From an uncultured Clostridium sp. (GTDB lineage: Bacteria; Bacillota; Clostridia; Lachnospirales; Lachnospiraceae): a stretch of 35,054 nucleotides of DNA. The stretch is taken from NCBI GenBank assembly GCA_900555045.1, contig USJW01000044.1, positions 1 to 35,054 on the forward strand, given 5' to 3'. This document shows, piece by piece, positions 1 through 6,902 of this stretch. The position numbers and the translations under genes were made by a program. A model generated the notes under the pieces. It did not search any database. It was not told the DNA's origin and saw only the letters and a list, made by a program, of their open reading frames with translations. How positions within the stretch are numbered: position 1 is the stretch's first letter; each line of letters begins with the position of its first letter.

Positions 1-58
1 AAGACGGCATACGAGATGACGTCAGTGACTGGAGTTCAGACGTGTGCTCTTCCGATCT
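1..58. other. Illumina P7/TruSeq adapter contamination
   Basis: The first 58 bases match the Illumina library adapter: the tail of the P7 flow-cell primer (AAGACGGCATACGAGAT), a 7-base stretch at the index position (GACGTCA), then the TruSeq read-2 primer ending GCTCTTCCGATCT. They are not genomic. Translating across them on the minus strand adds the peptide IGRAHV to the glycosyltransferase, a known adapter-derived artefact. Real sequence begins at about base 59. Confidence 0.98.
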
Positions 59-1043
59 GCTTTTGAAAAACTACAGCTTTATCTTCAACAACTTCAGTAC
101 ACTCAGAAATATCTGAAATCAAACAACAATTACCATAACTCATAGCTTCTAACAAACTTAAAGGCATACCTTCAAGATCCGATGGCAAACAATAGATATA
201 TGCGTTTGAATATAATTCTTCGAGTACTTTTCCTTGTTGAAATCCCGTAAATATCACATTATCAACACCCATCTGTTTAAGGTGAATCATATAATTATCA
301 GTATCTGAAGAACCACCAGTAATAACCAATTTTTTATTGGTCTGAATTCCCTTATATGCTTCAACTAAATAATGAACACCTTTCTCAGGCACCAATCGTC
401 CCAAGAACAAAATATAACTATCTTTTTCAAGGCCCCATTTTTCTTTTATATCTTTTGCTTCCCTTATTTCCGGTCTATTTACTCCATTTGGGATAAAGTT
501 TGTTTTCCTTCCATACTCTGTACGAAAATATTCTTGCATGCCTGAACTAAGGACAATAATATGGTCAGCAAATCTAACAGCATTCTTCTCTCCTGTTTTG
601 ATATACCATGAAGCAAATTTTCCCCACTTTGCTCTAGCCCAATCCAATCCATGAACTGTTACTACAACTTTTTTCCCGCAAAGTTTCGGGAGCCATGCCA
701 TAAATGCAGGTCCTTCTGCATGAATATGAACTACATCAGCATGAGAAAAAGAGGCCTTAATTGCACCAAATACAGAGGATGTCATTGCAGCCAATCCCTT
801 ACGATTAATTGCAGGCACATCTATGAGTGTTACACCCTTATAGTTATTTATTTTACAACTATCGAACTCTGCTCCGGCAACGTGATGTCCTTTGCGATTA
901 TAACAAACAACACTATGCCCTTCATTAACCATACGAGTAGAGAGTTCTTCGACAACGACCTCTACACCGCCTTCCCTTGAAGGGATACGTTTGTGTCCCA
1001 ACATTGCGATATTTAGTTTATCATTAACGAACTGCGTGTTCAA
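59..1043 (-). CDS. Glycosyltransferase family 4 (GT-B fold), 3' end missing
   Basis: A retaining GT-B glycosyltransferase that would add a sugar from a nucleotide donor to a lipid-linked glycan on the cytoplasmic face. Visible: the N-terminal glycine-rich segment after GHKRIPSREGGVE, the start of the C-terminal donor domain (ILFLGRLVPEKGVHYLVEAY), and the GT4 acidic signature LPSDLEGMPLSLLEAMSYG (E-x7-E). About 328 codons are present; the last part of the C-terminal domain is lost because the contig ends in adapter. The start is a TTG preceded by GAGGAAG about 10 nt upstream; an ATG 13 codons further in (before LGHKR) is the alternative. The gene is much richer in A+T than everything to its right, typical of a transferred capsule or exopolysaccharide locus. 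Acceptor and sugar cannot be told. Confidence 0.85.
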
Positions 1044-1129
1044 AGCACTCTACTTCCTCACTTCCATGTATTTCTCTGGTTACTTCTCCGAGATATCTCT
1101 CAGATAGTGATCTATTTAAAATTTAATTT

Positions 1130-1174
1130 GGGGAAGTAAATTAGATGAACTTGATTTTCATTTAGGACTTCCCC
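1130..1174. repeat. Inverted repeat upstream of the glycosyltransferase
   Basis: GGGGAAGT (1130-1137) and ACTTCCCC (1167-1174) are perfect 8-bp arms around an AT-rich 29-nt interior. No clean U-run follows on either strand, so it looks more like a leader hairpin or protein site for the leftward glycosyltransferase transcript than a terminator. The rest of 1044-1429 is C-rich low-complexity DNA with no gene I can support. Confidence 0.4.
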
Positions 1175-1239
1175 ATTCTTCTCCAAATAATTGTTATTAT
1201 TAAACCTTCCCCCTTCCCCATCCTTCATTCCCCCTCACC

Positions 1240-1269
1240 TTGCCTCCTTCTCATTCCCCTCGCTATAAT
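1240..1269 (+). promoter_or_regulatory. Predicted promoter of the tyrosine recombinase
   Basis: TTGCCT (1240-1245), 18 bp, TATAAT (1264-1269). The -35 lies inside one arm of a short inverted repeat, CCTTGCCTC at 1238-1246 and GAGGCAAGG at 1345-1353, so the promoter sits between inverted arms next to a recombinase gene. Confidence 0.5.
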
Positions 1270-1429
1270 AATCAAATCACCATCACCCCATACCCCTATC
1301 CAATTTAATCAAATAACTTATCAAATGACTCATCACCATAAGGTGAGGCAAGGCGAACCACCCCCACGCTACTCATCGTTCCCCCCTCACCTTCCCCTCA
1401 CCCCCCTCAGAAAGGAGACCCACCCACCC

Positions 1430-2386
1430 ATGAAATACATCCACCAATCCCAAACCCAATACCTCACCCAATTCCTAAACCGCCTCTCCGCAGAGCGCAA
1501 CCTATCCCAACGAACCCTTTTAGCCTACCGCTGTGACATTTCGGGCTTACAGCAATTTATCCTTTTACATCACCTTCCCTCCATCGATTCCGACGCAATC
1601 CTGGAATATTTCCTCTATATCCAGCAGGAGCAAAAGCTTTCCGCCACGTCCATCCGCAGAAAATATGTATCGATCCGGCAGTACTGCCAGTTTTTAAACG
1701 AGATCCAGGAGCACCCGGAGGTGTTCTTCCGGTTTTCCTCGCGGAAGTTTCAAATTCCGAAGAGGCTGCCGAAGACGCTGACGAAGGGGGAGATCCGGAG
1801 ACTGATCACGGCGGTGGAGGGGGAGTATGAGGACTGTAAGTCCGATTACCGGAGGAACCTGTGCATCCGCGATCTGTGTATCATTGAGCTGCTGTTCTGC
1901 CTGGGGCTGCGGGTGGGGGAGGTGGCGGAGCTGAACTTGGAGGACTATGATGACGTGGAGCAGTCGATTTTGATCCGCGGAAAGGGGAGCAAGGAGCGGC
2001 TTTTGTATCTGCCGTCTGTGGAGGTGAGAGAGAAGCTTAAGGTATGGCTTAAGATCCGCCTTGCGCAGGGGGGAGAGGTGCCGGCCATGTTCACCAACCG
2101 ATTTGGAGGGCGGCTCAGCGTCTACAGCATCGAAAATGTTTTTTATAAATATAGAGGGAAATCGCATATTAATCCGCTTGCGACGCCGCACTATCTGCGG
2201 CACAGTTTTGCGACGCAGCTGCTCAACAACGGGGCGGGGATTCGCGACGTGCAGGAGCTGTTGGGGCACAGCAGCATTGTGACCACGCAGATTTATACAG
2301 AGGTGTCGCTGGCCAGAAAGCGGGAGGTGATGGAGAAATATAATGGGAGAAATTTCCTTTTTCTGGGCAAAGAGATGGGGGAGTAG
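1430..2386 (+). CDS. Tyrosine site-specific recombinase (XerC/D-like)
   Basis: A 318-aa integrase-family recombinase that breaks and rejoins DNA through a phosphotyrosine. The SAM-like core-binding domain covers about residues 5-95 and the catalytic domain about 115-300. All active-site residues are visible: R161 (GLRVGE), K185 (RGKGSKER), H254 and R257 (PHYLRHSFA), H280 (LLGHSS), Y289 (TQIYT). The start at 1430 is chosen because AAAGGAG lies 12 nt upstream, the same spacing as the next gene; the upstream in-frame ATG at 1325 would add a C-rich, unrelated leader. It lies between a polysaccharide gene and a VanZ gene, so a role in inverting a nearby switch is possible, as for RecV-type enzymes in clostridia. 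A Xer resolvase or element integrase role is not excluded. Confidence 0.9.
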   Translation: MKYIHQSQTQYLTQFLNRLSAERNLSQRTLLAYRCDISGLQQFILLHHLPSIDSDAILEYFLYIQQEQKLSATSIRRKYVSIRQYCQFLNEIQEHPEVFFRFSSRKFQIPKRLPKTLTKGEIRRLITAVEGEYEDCKSDYRRNLCIRDLCIIELLFCLGLRVGEVAELNLEDYDDVEQSILIRGKGSKERLLYLPSVEVREKLKVWLKIRLAQGGEVPAMFTNRFGGRLSVYSIENVFYKYRGKSHINPLATPHYLRHSFATQLLNNGAGIRDVQELLGHSSIVTTQIYTEVSLARKREVMEKYNGRNFLFLGKEMGE

Positions 2387-2389
2387 GTC

Positions 2390-2418
2390 TTGACATCTCC
2401 GGGATAACCCGTTATAGT
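2390..2418 (+). promoter_or_regulatory. Strong predicted sigma-A promoter for the VanZ gene
   Basis: TTGACA (2390-2395), 17 bp, TATAGT (2413-2418), beginning 3 bp after the recombinase stop codon. It points at the gene starting at 2494. Confidence 0.75.
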
Positions 2419-2437
2419 ACAGTTTAAGGCGGGGGCA

Positions 2438-2455
2438 ATCCGGAAAATTCCGGAT
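2438..2455 (+). promoter_or_regulatory. Palindrome in the VanZ leader
   Basis: ATCCGGAA-AA-TTCCGGAT is an 18-bp dyad (8-bp arms, 2-bp centre) just downstream of the predicted transcription start. As RNA it could fold with a 6-nt loop; as DNA it has the form of a dimeric repressor site. Confidence 0.45.
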
Positions 2456-2493
2456 GTATGAACCCTTGACCTAAAAAGGAGACCAAGCCTTAC

Positions 2494-3054
2494 ATGCTTT
2501 CAATCATTCTGAACGATATAAAGGAACCCCTAACCTACATCCCAATCGCGTTTGCAGTCGCCTTTGCCGGGACCATGCTCCTGGCAGTGTTCGATTCGAT
2601 TCGCGCCGGCCGCCTCTCCTTCAGAATGCACTATATTTGCCTGTTCTTTTTCATCGCCTACGCCTACACGGTTCTGATATTCGCATTTTTTTCACGGGAA
2701 CCAGGCTCACGGAGTTCTGTGAGCCTGATACCGGGGGAGACGTGGGGGACGACGCTACAGTCCCACGCGTATGTGATTGAGAATGTGCTTATGACGATTC
2801 CGCTGGGGATTTTTATCTCGATTTTATGGCCGGGGCGGTCGGAGGGGAGAACGTTTGGAAAGTGCCTGTCCATCTCGCTCGCATGCAGTGCCGCGCTGGA
2901 GGCCGTCCAATTTTTGACGAAAAGAGGACATTGCCAGACGGACGATGTGCTCACGAATGTGGCGGGGGCACTGATCGGATATGGGATTATCTATACTGTT
3001 TCAAGAATAACAGCTGCTGTTGGTCGTCCACCTGCCTGTCGTAGGGAGTGGTGA
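2494..3054 (+). CDS. VanZ-like membrane protein
   Basis: A 186-aa integral membrane protein of the VanZ family. The family is named for a teicoplanin-resistance accessory protein, but most members have unknown roles at the cell envelope. Hydrophobic segments lie at about residues 16-33, 47-66, 92-110, 124-140 and 150-168. The family signature is near the C-terminus: ALEAVQFLTKRGHCQTDD followed by VLTNVAGALIGYG. The start has AAAAAGGAG 12 nt upstream and its own promoter. No vanA/vanB-type genes are nearby, so a glycopeptide-resistance operon is not indicated; VanZ-like genes often lie by cell-surface polysaccharide loci, which fits the glycosyltransferase on the left. Confidence 0.85.
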   Translation: MLSIILNDIKEPLTYIPIAFAVAFAGTMLLAVFDSIRAGRLSFRMHYICLFFFIAYAYTVLIFAFFSREPGSRSSVSLIPGETWGTTLQSHAYVIENVLMTIPLGIFISILWPGRSEGRTFGKCLSISLACSAALEAVQFLTKRGHCQTDDVLTNVAGALIGYGIIYTVSRITAAVGRPPACRREW

Positions 3055-3118
3055 CGCAGGCGGCGCAGCAGAGCAGGACAGCGGCGGGCAGTAGGAGAAG
3101 AAGGATAAAAATCGTCAT
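2987..3118 (-). CDS. Possible small membrane or lipoprotein-like peptide (43 aa)
   Basis: An open frame of 43 codons on the minus strand, overlapping the 3' end of the VanZ gene by 68 bp. It has a well-placed ribosome site, AAAGGA 6 nt before the ATG. The peptide begins MTIFILLLLLPAAVLL, then a cysteine-rich segment (CCAACVTTPYDR) and an acidic/glutamine-rich tail (VDDQQQLLFLKQYR), which is the layout of a single-pass small membrane protein. I do not recognise a family. It is too short for most gene callers. The ribosome site and protein-like composition support it; overlap with an annotated gene counts against it. Confidence 0.45.
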   Translation of the reverse strand: MTIFILLLLLPAAVLLCCAACVTTPYDRQVDDQQQLLFLKQYR

Positions 3119-3150
3119 AGTACGTCCTTTCTGTAACGGTTGTAACGGTT

Positions 3151-3179
3151 TTGCCATATTTCTTGGAATACAATATATT
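3151..3179 (+). promoter_or_regulatory. Predicted promoter of the integrase-like gene
   Basis: TTGCCA (3151-3156), 17 bp, TATATT (3174-3179). Immediately upstream is a direct repeat of GTAACGGTT (3133-3141 and 3142-3150), possibly a regulator site. Confidence 0.55.
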
Positions 3180-3245
3180 ATGTGTAAAAAATGGTATTTT
3201 ATGCCCGTTTAACAAATAATTCTATGAAAGTGCTGATAAAACGCT

Positions 3246-3995
3246 ATGAATTATGAAATTACCCAGGAGCTTTTGCTTCAGTATGACCGTCATCTCGCGT
3301 CGGGTGGCTACTCAAGAGCAACATATCAAAAATATCGAGGGGATCTGGCTCAATTCTGCAGCTATTTGGACGGAAAGCCGGTGGACGAGACCTCATGTGA
3401 GACGTATCGCCAATATTTGCTGGACAATTACACACCGCGGGGCGCATGCTCTAAAATTATCGCAGTGAATGCGTTTTTTAAGTTCGCGGGTTGGGAGTTC
3501 CAGATGGCGACTCCGAAGGTGGACCGGAGCACGGTCGCCAATATGGGGAAGGAGATGACCGTTCCGGAGTACAAACGCCTGGTAAAGGCGGCGAAGGGAC
3601 AAAACAGTCATCGCCTGTATTACTTAATCCAGGTTCTGGCGCTCACGAAGATCAACGTGAGTGAGCACCGGTATGTGACACTGGAGGCGGTGAGGGAAGG
3701 CTACATGACAATCCCGCGCGGAAGCAATAAGCGGCTTGTGGTGATACCGGATTCCCTGAGGAAAGAGCTCACCGCTTATGCGGACAGCATGCACATCGCA
3801 GGCGGTCCGTTGTTTGTGAGCCGTTCGGGAAAGCCCTGGGACCGCGTGGCGATCCACAAGAGCCTGAAGAAGCTGTGCCAGGAGGCGGGGGTTGATCCGG
3901 AGAAGGTGAACCCGAGGAGCCTTGCGCATGTGGTGGCCTTCGGGTCGGCTGTGTACACCCTGGACGACAAATTGAAAGAAAAGATTGACGATTGA
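3246..3995 (+). CDS. Integrase-fold protein lacking catalytic residues
   Basis: A 249-aa protein that is clearly a tyrosine-recombinase relative: a SAM-like N-terminal domain (residues about 3-85, with YDRHLASGGYSRATYQKYRG) and a catalytic-domain scaffold (about 103-230). Residues that should do chemistry are changed: the first arginine is N137 (TKINVSE where the family has TGIRVSE), and the HxxR motif reads NPRSLAHVVA, with R224 for His and A227 for Arg. The segment with the second His and the nucleophilic Tyr is absent; the protein ends about 25 residues later. The frame is open, with a good promoter and a terminator, so it may be kept as a DNA-binding regulator. The ribosome site is poor. 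Early pseudogene decay is the alternative. Confidence 0.75.
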   Translation: MNYEITQELLLQYDRHLASGGYSRATYQKYRGDLAQFCSYLDGKPVDETSCETYRQYLLDNYTPRGACSKIIAVNAFFKFAGWEFQMATPKVDRSTVANMGKEMTVPEYKRLVKAAKGQNSHRLYYLIQVLALTKINVSEHRYVTLEAVREGYMTIPRGSNKRLVVIPDSLRKELTAYADSMHIAGGPLFVSRSGKPWDRVAIHKSLKKLCQEAGVDPEKVNPRSLAHVVAFGSAVYTLDDKLKEKIDD

Positions 3996-4006
3996 TTGAC
4001 GTGATA

Positions 4007-4053
4007 TGCCCCGGCTGCGGGAGCCTTAGTTGGCTCTGCGGCCGGGGCATTTT
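4007..4053 (+). terminator. Rho-independent terminator after the integrase-like gene
   Basis: TGCCCCGGCTGCGGGAGCC (4007-4025) pairs with GGCTCTGCGGCCGGGGCA (4032-4049) around a short loop and is followed by TTTT. Confidence 0.85.
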
Positions 4054-4087
4054 GGGCTAATTATGAGGAGCGGACCAAAATTGTCCG

Positions 4088-4132
4088 ACAAAAAACGCCG
4101 GGCGGCCTTAATGCTACATGCCGTCTGGCGTT
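4088..4132 (-). terminator. Rho-independent terminator of the lactonase gene
   Basis: AACGCCGGGCGGC (4094-4106) and GCCGTCTGGCGTT (4120-4132) form a 13-bp stem. Read on the minus strand it ends in a run of T at 4090-4095, just after the lactonase stop codon. Confidence 0.85.
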
Positions 4133-4150
4133 CCTGTTTTTCACATCCTT

Positions 4151-5194
4151 CTACCCACGAAACGTAATGCAGACCGGGCTCCCGGTCTCCACCACATTCA
4201 GTGTCGGTGTCAGCATCCCATTCACGCTGTCGAACGCAAACTCCACGATGGTGTCGCTGTCCTCGTTGGCCACATAGCATTTCCCGTCCGGCCCGAAGCA
4301 GAAGAAGCGGGGGGTTTTGCCCAGGCAGGGAGCGAAGCTCACGGCGCGCAGATACCCGGTGGCAGAATCGATGCGATACACCGCCATCAGGTCCGTGTAG
4401 CGGTTGGAGACCAGCACGTACTGACCGGTGGGGTCCACCATCACCTCGCTGGCGTCGGAGTAGCCGGTGACGGTCTCGGGCACGGTGGAGAGCTCCTGGA
4501 GCGGGGTGAGCTTTCCGGTGTTCTCGTCGAACTGGAAGTAGAGGACCTTGTTGCCCTTCTCCTCGCACATGTACACCCAGCGGTTGTTGGGGTGCACGGC
4601 CGCGTGTCTGGGCTCATCCCAGGTGCGGGACAGGAAACGGTCGGTCTCGGTGAACGCCCCGGTCTCGGGATTGTACGCCAGGGCGCGCATCTGCCCGTAG
4701 CCGTCCCCGCGCCCCTGGGCGCAGGCGAAGAGGTAGCGGCGCTCCCTGTCCCAGAGGCACTGGTGGATGGTGGAGACTTTTCCCTCCTCCTTGCCCTCGT
4801 AGGTGAAGGTGGAGACCACGGGGCCCAGGGAGCCGTCGTCGGCCCGGAGGATGGTGTAGAGGGTTCCGCCCTGGAGGGTGGCCACGATCACGTGGCGGTT
4901 GGCGGCGTCCACGGTGATGTCCACCGGGTTCTTGCCGCCGATGTCGATGGTGTTTAGGTGCGTCAGGGTGCCGTCCGCCTCGATCCGGTATGAGGAGACC
5001 AGGGTCAAGTCCCCGTGGACGCTGTACAGGTATTTCTGCTCTAAGTCCATGCACTGGAAGCTGGGATTGTCCTCCACGAACAGGCACTGTTTTTGGGTCC
5101 AACGGCCGTCCGGTGAAATCTCATAGACCACAAGCCCTTTTCCACGGGCATTGCGCTTCTTAGTTGTTCTGCATCCCACATATGCGTATCTCAA
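4151..5194 (-). CDS. Lactonase-family seven-bladed beta-propeller (Pgl-like)
   Basis: A 347-aa protein of the cytosolic beta-propeller lactonase family, which includes the 6-phosphogluconolactonase of the YbhE type and the fungal carboxy-cis,cis-muconate cyclases. It begins MRYAYVGCRTTKKRNARGKG and shows repeated blade motifs, such as LTHLNTIDIGGKNPVDITVD, HAAVHPNNRWVYMCEEKGNK and SEVMVDPTGQYVLVSNRYTD. Length is normal. The start is a TTG at 5194 preceded by GGGAGG with 9-nt spacing; no ATG is suitably placed. It is monocistronic, with its own promoter and terminator. The substrate may be 6-phosphogluconolactone or another sugar-acid lactone; the neighbouring carboxylate genes make the latter attractive, but that is inference. 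Confidence 0.85.
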   Translation of the reverse strand: MRYAYVGCRTTKKRNARGKGLVVYEISPDGRWTQKQCLFVEDNPSFQCMDLEQKYLYSVHGDLTLVSSYRIEADGTLTHLNTIDIGGKNPVDITVDAANRHVIVATLQGGTLYTILRADDGSLGPVVSTFTYEGKEEGKVSTIHQCLWDRERRYLFACAQGRGDGYGQMRALAYNPETGAFTETDRFLSRTWDEPRHAAVHPNNRWVYMCEEKGNKVLYFQFDENTGKLTPLQELSTVPETVTGYSDASEVMVDPTGQYVLVSNRYTDLMAVYRIDSATGYLRAVSFAPCLGKTPRFFCFGPDGKCYVANEDSDTIVEFAFDSVNGMLTPTLNVVETGSPVCITFRG

Positions 5195-5254
5195 AATCGT
5201 TTTCCTCCCTCGGATTTGGTTTGGTGCGGCTTGCATTGCCGCCGTCTTGCCTGT

Positions 5255-5283
5255 ATTATAGAAAAGAAAAAGTGTAATGTAAA
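5255..5283 (-). promoter_or_regulatory. Predicted promoter of the lactonase gene
   Basis: Read on the minus strand: TTTACA (5283-5278), 17 bp, TATAAT (5260-5255). This gives a leader of about 50 nt before the TTG start. Confidence 0.75.
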
Positions 5284-5552
5284 ATTCATAGTTTGATATA
5301 GCATCATCATGAAAACGGTGGGAGATCTGACGCGCATCCCGCGGGAAAATGGCAAAAATCAGGCATTGTGCACAAAAATGTCATGAAATATTTGTCACAC
5401 ATGCCCACTCGCCGCGCAAAACGCAGAACAGGGCATGCATGATCCCATATGAAAAAAGGCATTTTACCAGACAAATTCTTTTTGTTAGTATAAATACATG
5501 CAGCGGCGACCGGCGGCTGATAAACAAAAATGAAGTTGGAGGGATTTGAATA
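5284..5552. other. Intergenic region ahead of the MatC-like permease
   Basis: No gene is evident here. It holds small dyads (TCCCGCGGGA at 5337-5346, TTGTGCACAA around 5366) and an AT-rich stretch near 5480-5500 with a TATAAA that could be a -10, but no convincing -35. An activator-dependent promoter would fit, and the LysR gene downstream of the permease is the natural candidate activator. Confidence 0.4.
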
Positions 5553-6818
5553 ATGAACATGGCAGTAGCATCACTGGTGGCCCTGGCGGCGGCGATCGTC
5601 CTGGGGTTTGTGAAAAAGGTGAACGTGGGAATCTGTTCCATCGCGTTGGCATACCTGATCGGAATTATCTACGGCGTGGGCTCGGGGAAGATCACCGGGG
5701 GCTTCAGCTCCTCCATGGCAATGACCATGATCGGGGTCATGTATCTGTTTGCCATTGTCAGCAACAACGGAACCCTGGAGCTCCTTGCCAAGAAGATCAC
5801 AGGGCTTGCGGGAAAGCGGAAGTATCTGCTCTACGTGGCGATCTACGCCATCGGCCTCATTTTATCCGGCGTGGGCCCGGGCGCCATCCCCACCCTGGCG
5901 ATTGTGCCGGTGCTGGCGATCCCGGTGGCCTTAAAGGCGGGAATCAACCCGATTCTGCTCTCCTTAATCGGCCAGATGGGCGCTCAGTGTGTTCGCATGT
6001 GCCCCATTACCCCGGAGGCGGTGGTGGTGTCCGGCCTGATGACGGAGCAGGGGCTTAACGGCAGCACGCTCCCGGCCATGTGGAGTATGTGGGTGACCGA
6101 GCTGGTCATGATGGTCTGCGCCTTCATCTATTTTAAGGGCTGGAAATTCGACGCACCGATCGTCACAGCGGTGGAGGAGGGCCAGGCGGAAAAGTTCTCC
6201 GGAAAGCAGCTTTTGTCCCTGGCAGGGCTGGCGCTCATGATCATCTGCGTGGTGGTGTTCGACTTGAATGTGGGCCTGATCAGCTTTGTGATCGGCTGCG
6301 CTCTGGTGCTTTGCGGTTGTGCGGATGAGAAGAAGGTGATCCGCCTGGTGCCCTGGAACACCATCCTGCTGGTGCTGGGCGTGGGCGTTCTGATGAACAT
6401 TGTGAAGCTGTCCGGCGGCGTGGATCTGCTTGCGGGGGCAATCAGCAGAATCAGCAGCGAGAGCACGATCTCCCCGATGATGTGCGGGGCTGCGGGCGTG
6501 ATGTCCTTCTTCGCCTCCGGCTTGGGCGTGGTGTTCCCCACCCTGATCCCCACGGTTGGCGGGATTGCGGCCGGGATGCCGGGCATCGGCCCCACGGAGC
6601 TGATGGCCAGCGTGGTGATCGGCGGCACGGTGGCCGGATTCACTCCGATTTCCACCGCGGGCGCTCTGATTTTAGCCGGCGTCTCCCAGTTCCCGGAGGT
6701 GGAGGAGAAGTACTCCCAGAACAAGATGTTCGTGCAGCTGTTCGTGATCTCCATTCTCTGCATGGTCATCGGAATCGTCTTGGCGGCCCTGGGCGTGTAC
6801 CGCGTGATTTGCGGATGA
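5553..6818 (+). CDS. MatC/SLC13-like dicarboxylate permease
   Basis: A 421-aa polytopic membrane protein of the ion-transporter superfamily. Its N-terminus (MNMAVASLVALAAAIVLGF, then a second helix) resembles the MatC N-terminal domain found in malonate/C4-dicarboxylate carriers. About 11-12 hydrophobic segments are visible in two halves, separated by a loop near residues 204-222 (TAVEEGQAEKFSGKQ). Re-entrant, glycine/proline-rich segments typical of the fold are seen at SGVGPGAIPTLAIVPVLA and SGLGVVFPTLIPTVGGIAAG. GGAGGG lies 9 nt before the ATG. A LysR gene with its own promoter follows 84 bp downstream. Expected role: proton- or sodium-coupled uptake of a small di- or tricarboxylate; the exact substrate is unknown. 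Confidence 0.8.
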   Translation: MNMAVASLVALAAAIVLGFVKKVNVGICSIALAYLIGIIYGVGSGKITGGFSSSMAMTMIGVMYLFAIVSNNGTLELLAKKITGLAGKRKYLLYVAIYAIGLILSGVGPGAIPTLAIVPVLAIPVALKAGINPILLSLIGQMGAQCVRMCPITPEAVVVSGLMTEQGLNGSTLPAMWSMWVTELVMMVCAFIYFKGWKFDAPIVTAVEEGQAEKFSGKQLLSLAGLALMIICVVVFDLNVGLISFVIGCALVLCGCADEKKVIRLVPWNTILLVLGVGVLMNIVKLSGGVDLLAGAISRISSESTISPMMCGAAGVMSFFASGLGVVFPTLIPTVGGIAAGMPGIGPTELMASVVIGGTVAGFTPISTAGALILAGVSQFPEVEEKYSQNKMFVQLFVISILCMVIGIVLAALGVYRVICG

Positions 6819-6822
6819 CCGG

Positions 6823-6852
6823 TTGACAGTATTTTCCTGGATTTGCTATAAT
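6823..6852 (+). promoter_or_regulatory. Strong predicted promoter of the LysR gene
   Basis: TTGACA (6823-6828), 18 bp, TATAAT (6847-6852), starting 5 bp after the permease stop. A GCCGGC-ATG-GCCGGC dyad follows around 6861-6875 in the leader. Confidence 0.8.
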
Positions 6853-6902
6853 GGGTGTTGCCGGCATGGCCGGCGTTTACGGCAGATTCTGGGGGTGAAT
6901 AC

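Noticed and set aside
2494..3054. Glycopeptide-resistance gene
   Set aside because: Only a VanZ-like family member; no vanRSHAX-type partners.
1430..3995. Integrated mobile element bounded by two recombinases
   Set aside because: No att repeats, tRNA target, excisionase, or transfer genes; the second integrase is inactive. Linkage to a capsule locus explains the region as well.
4614..5102. Second gene on the same strand as the lactonase in another frame
   Set aside because: GC-driven shadow frame with biased Arg/Pro/Gly content inside a well-supported gene.
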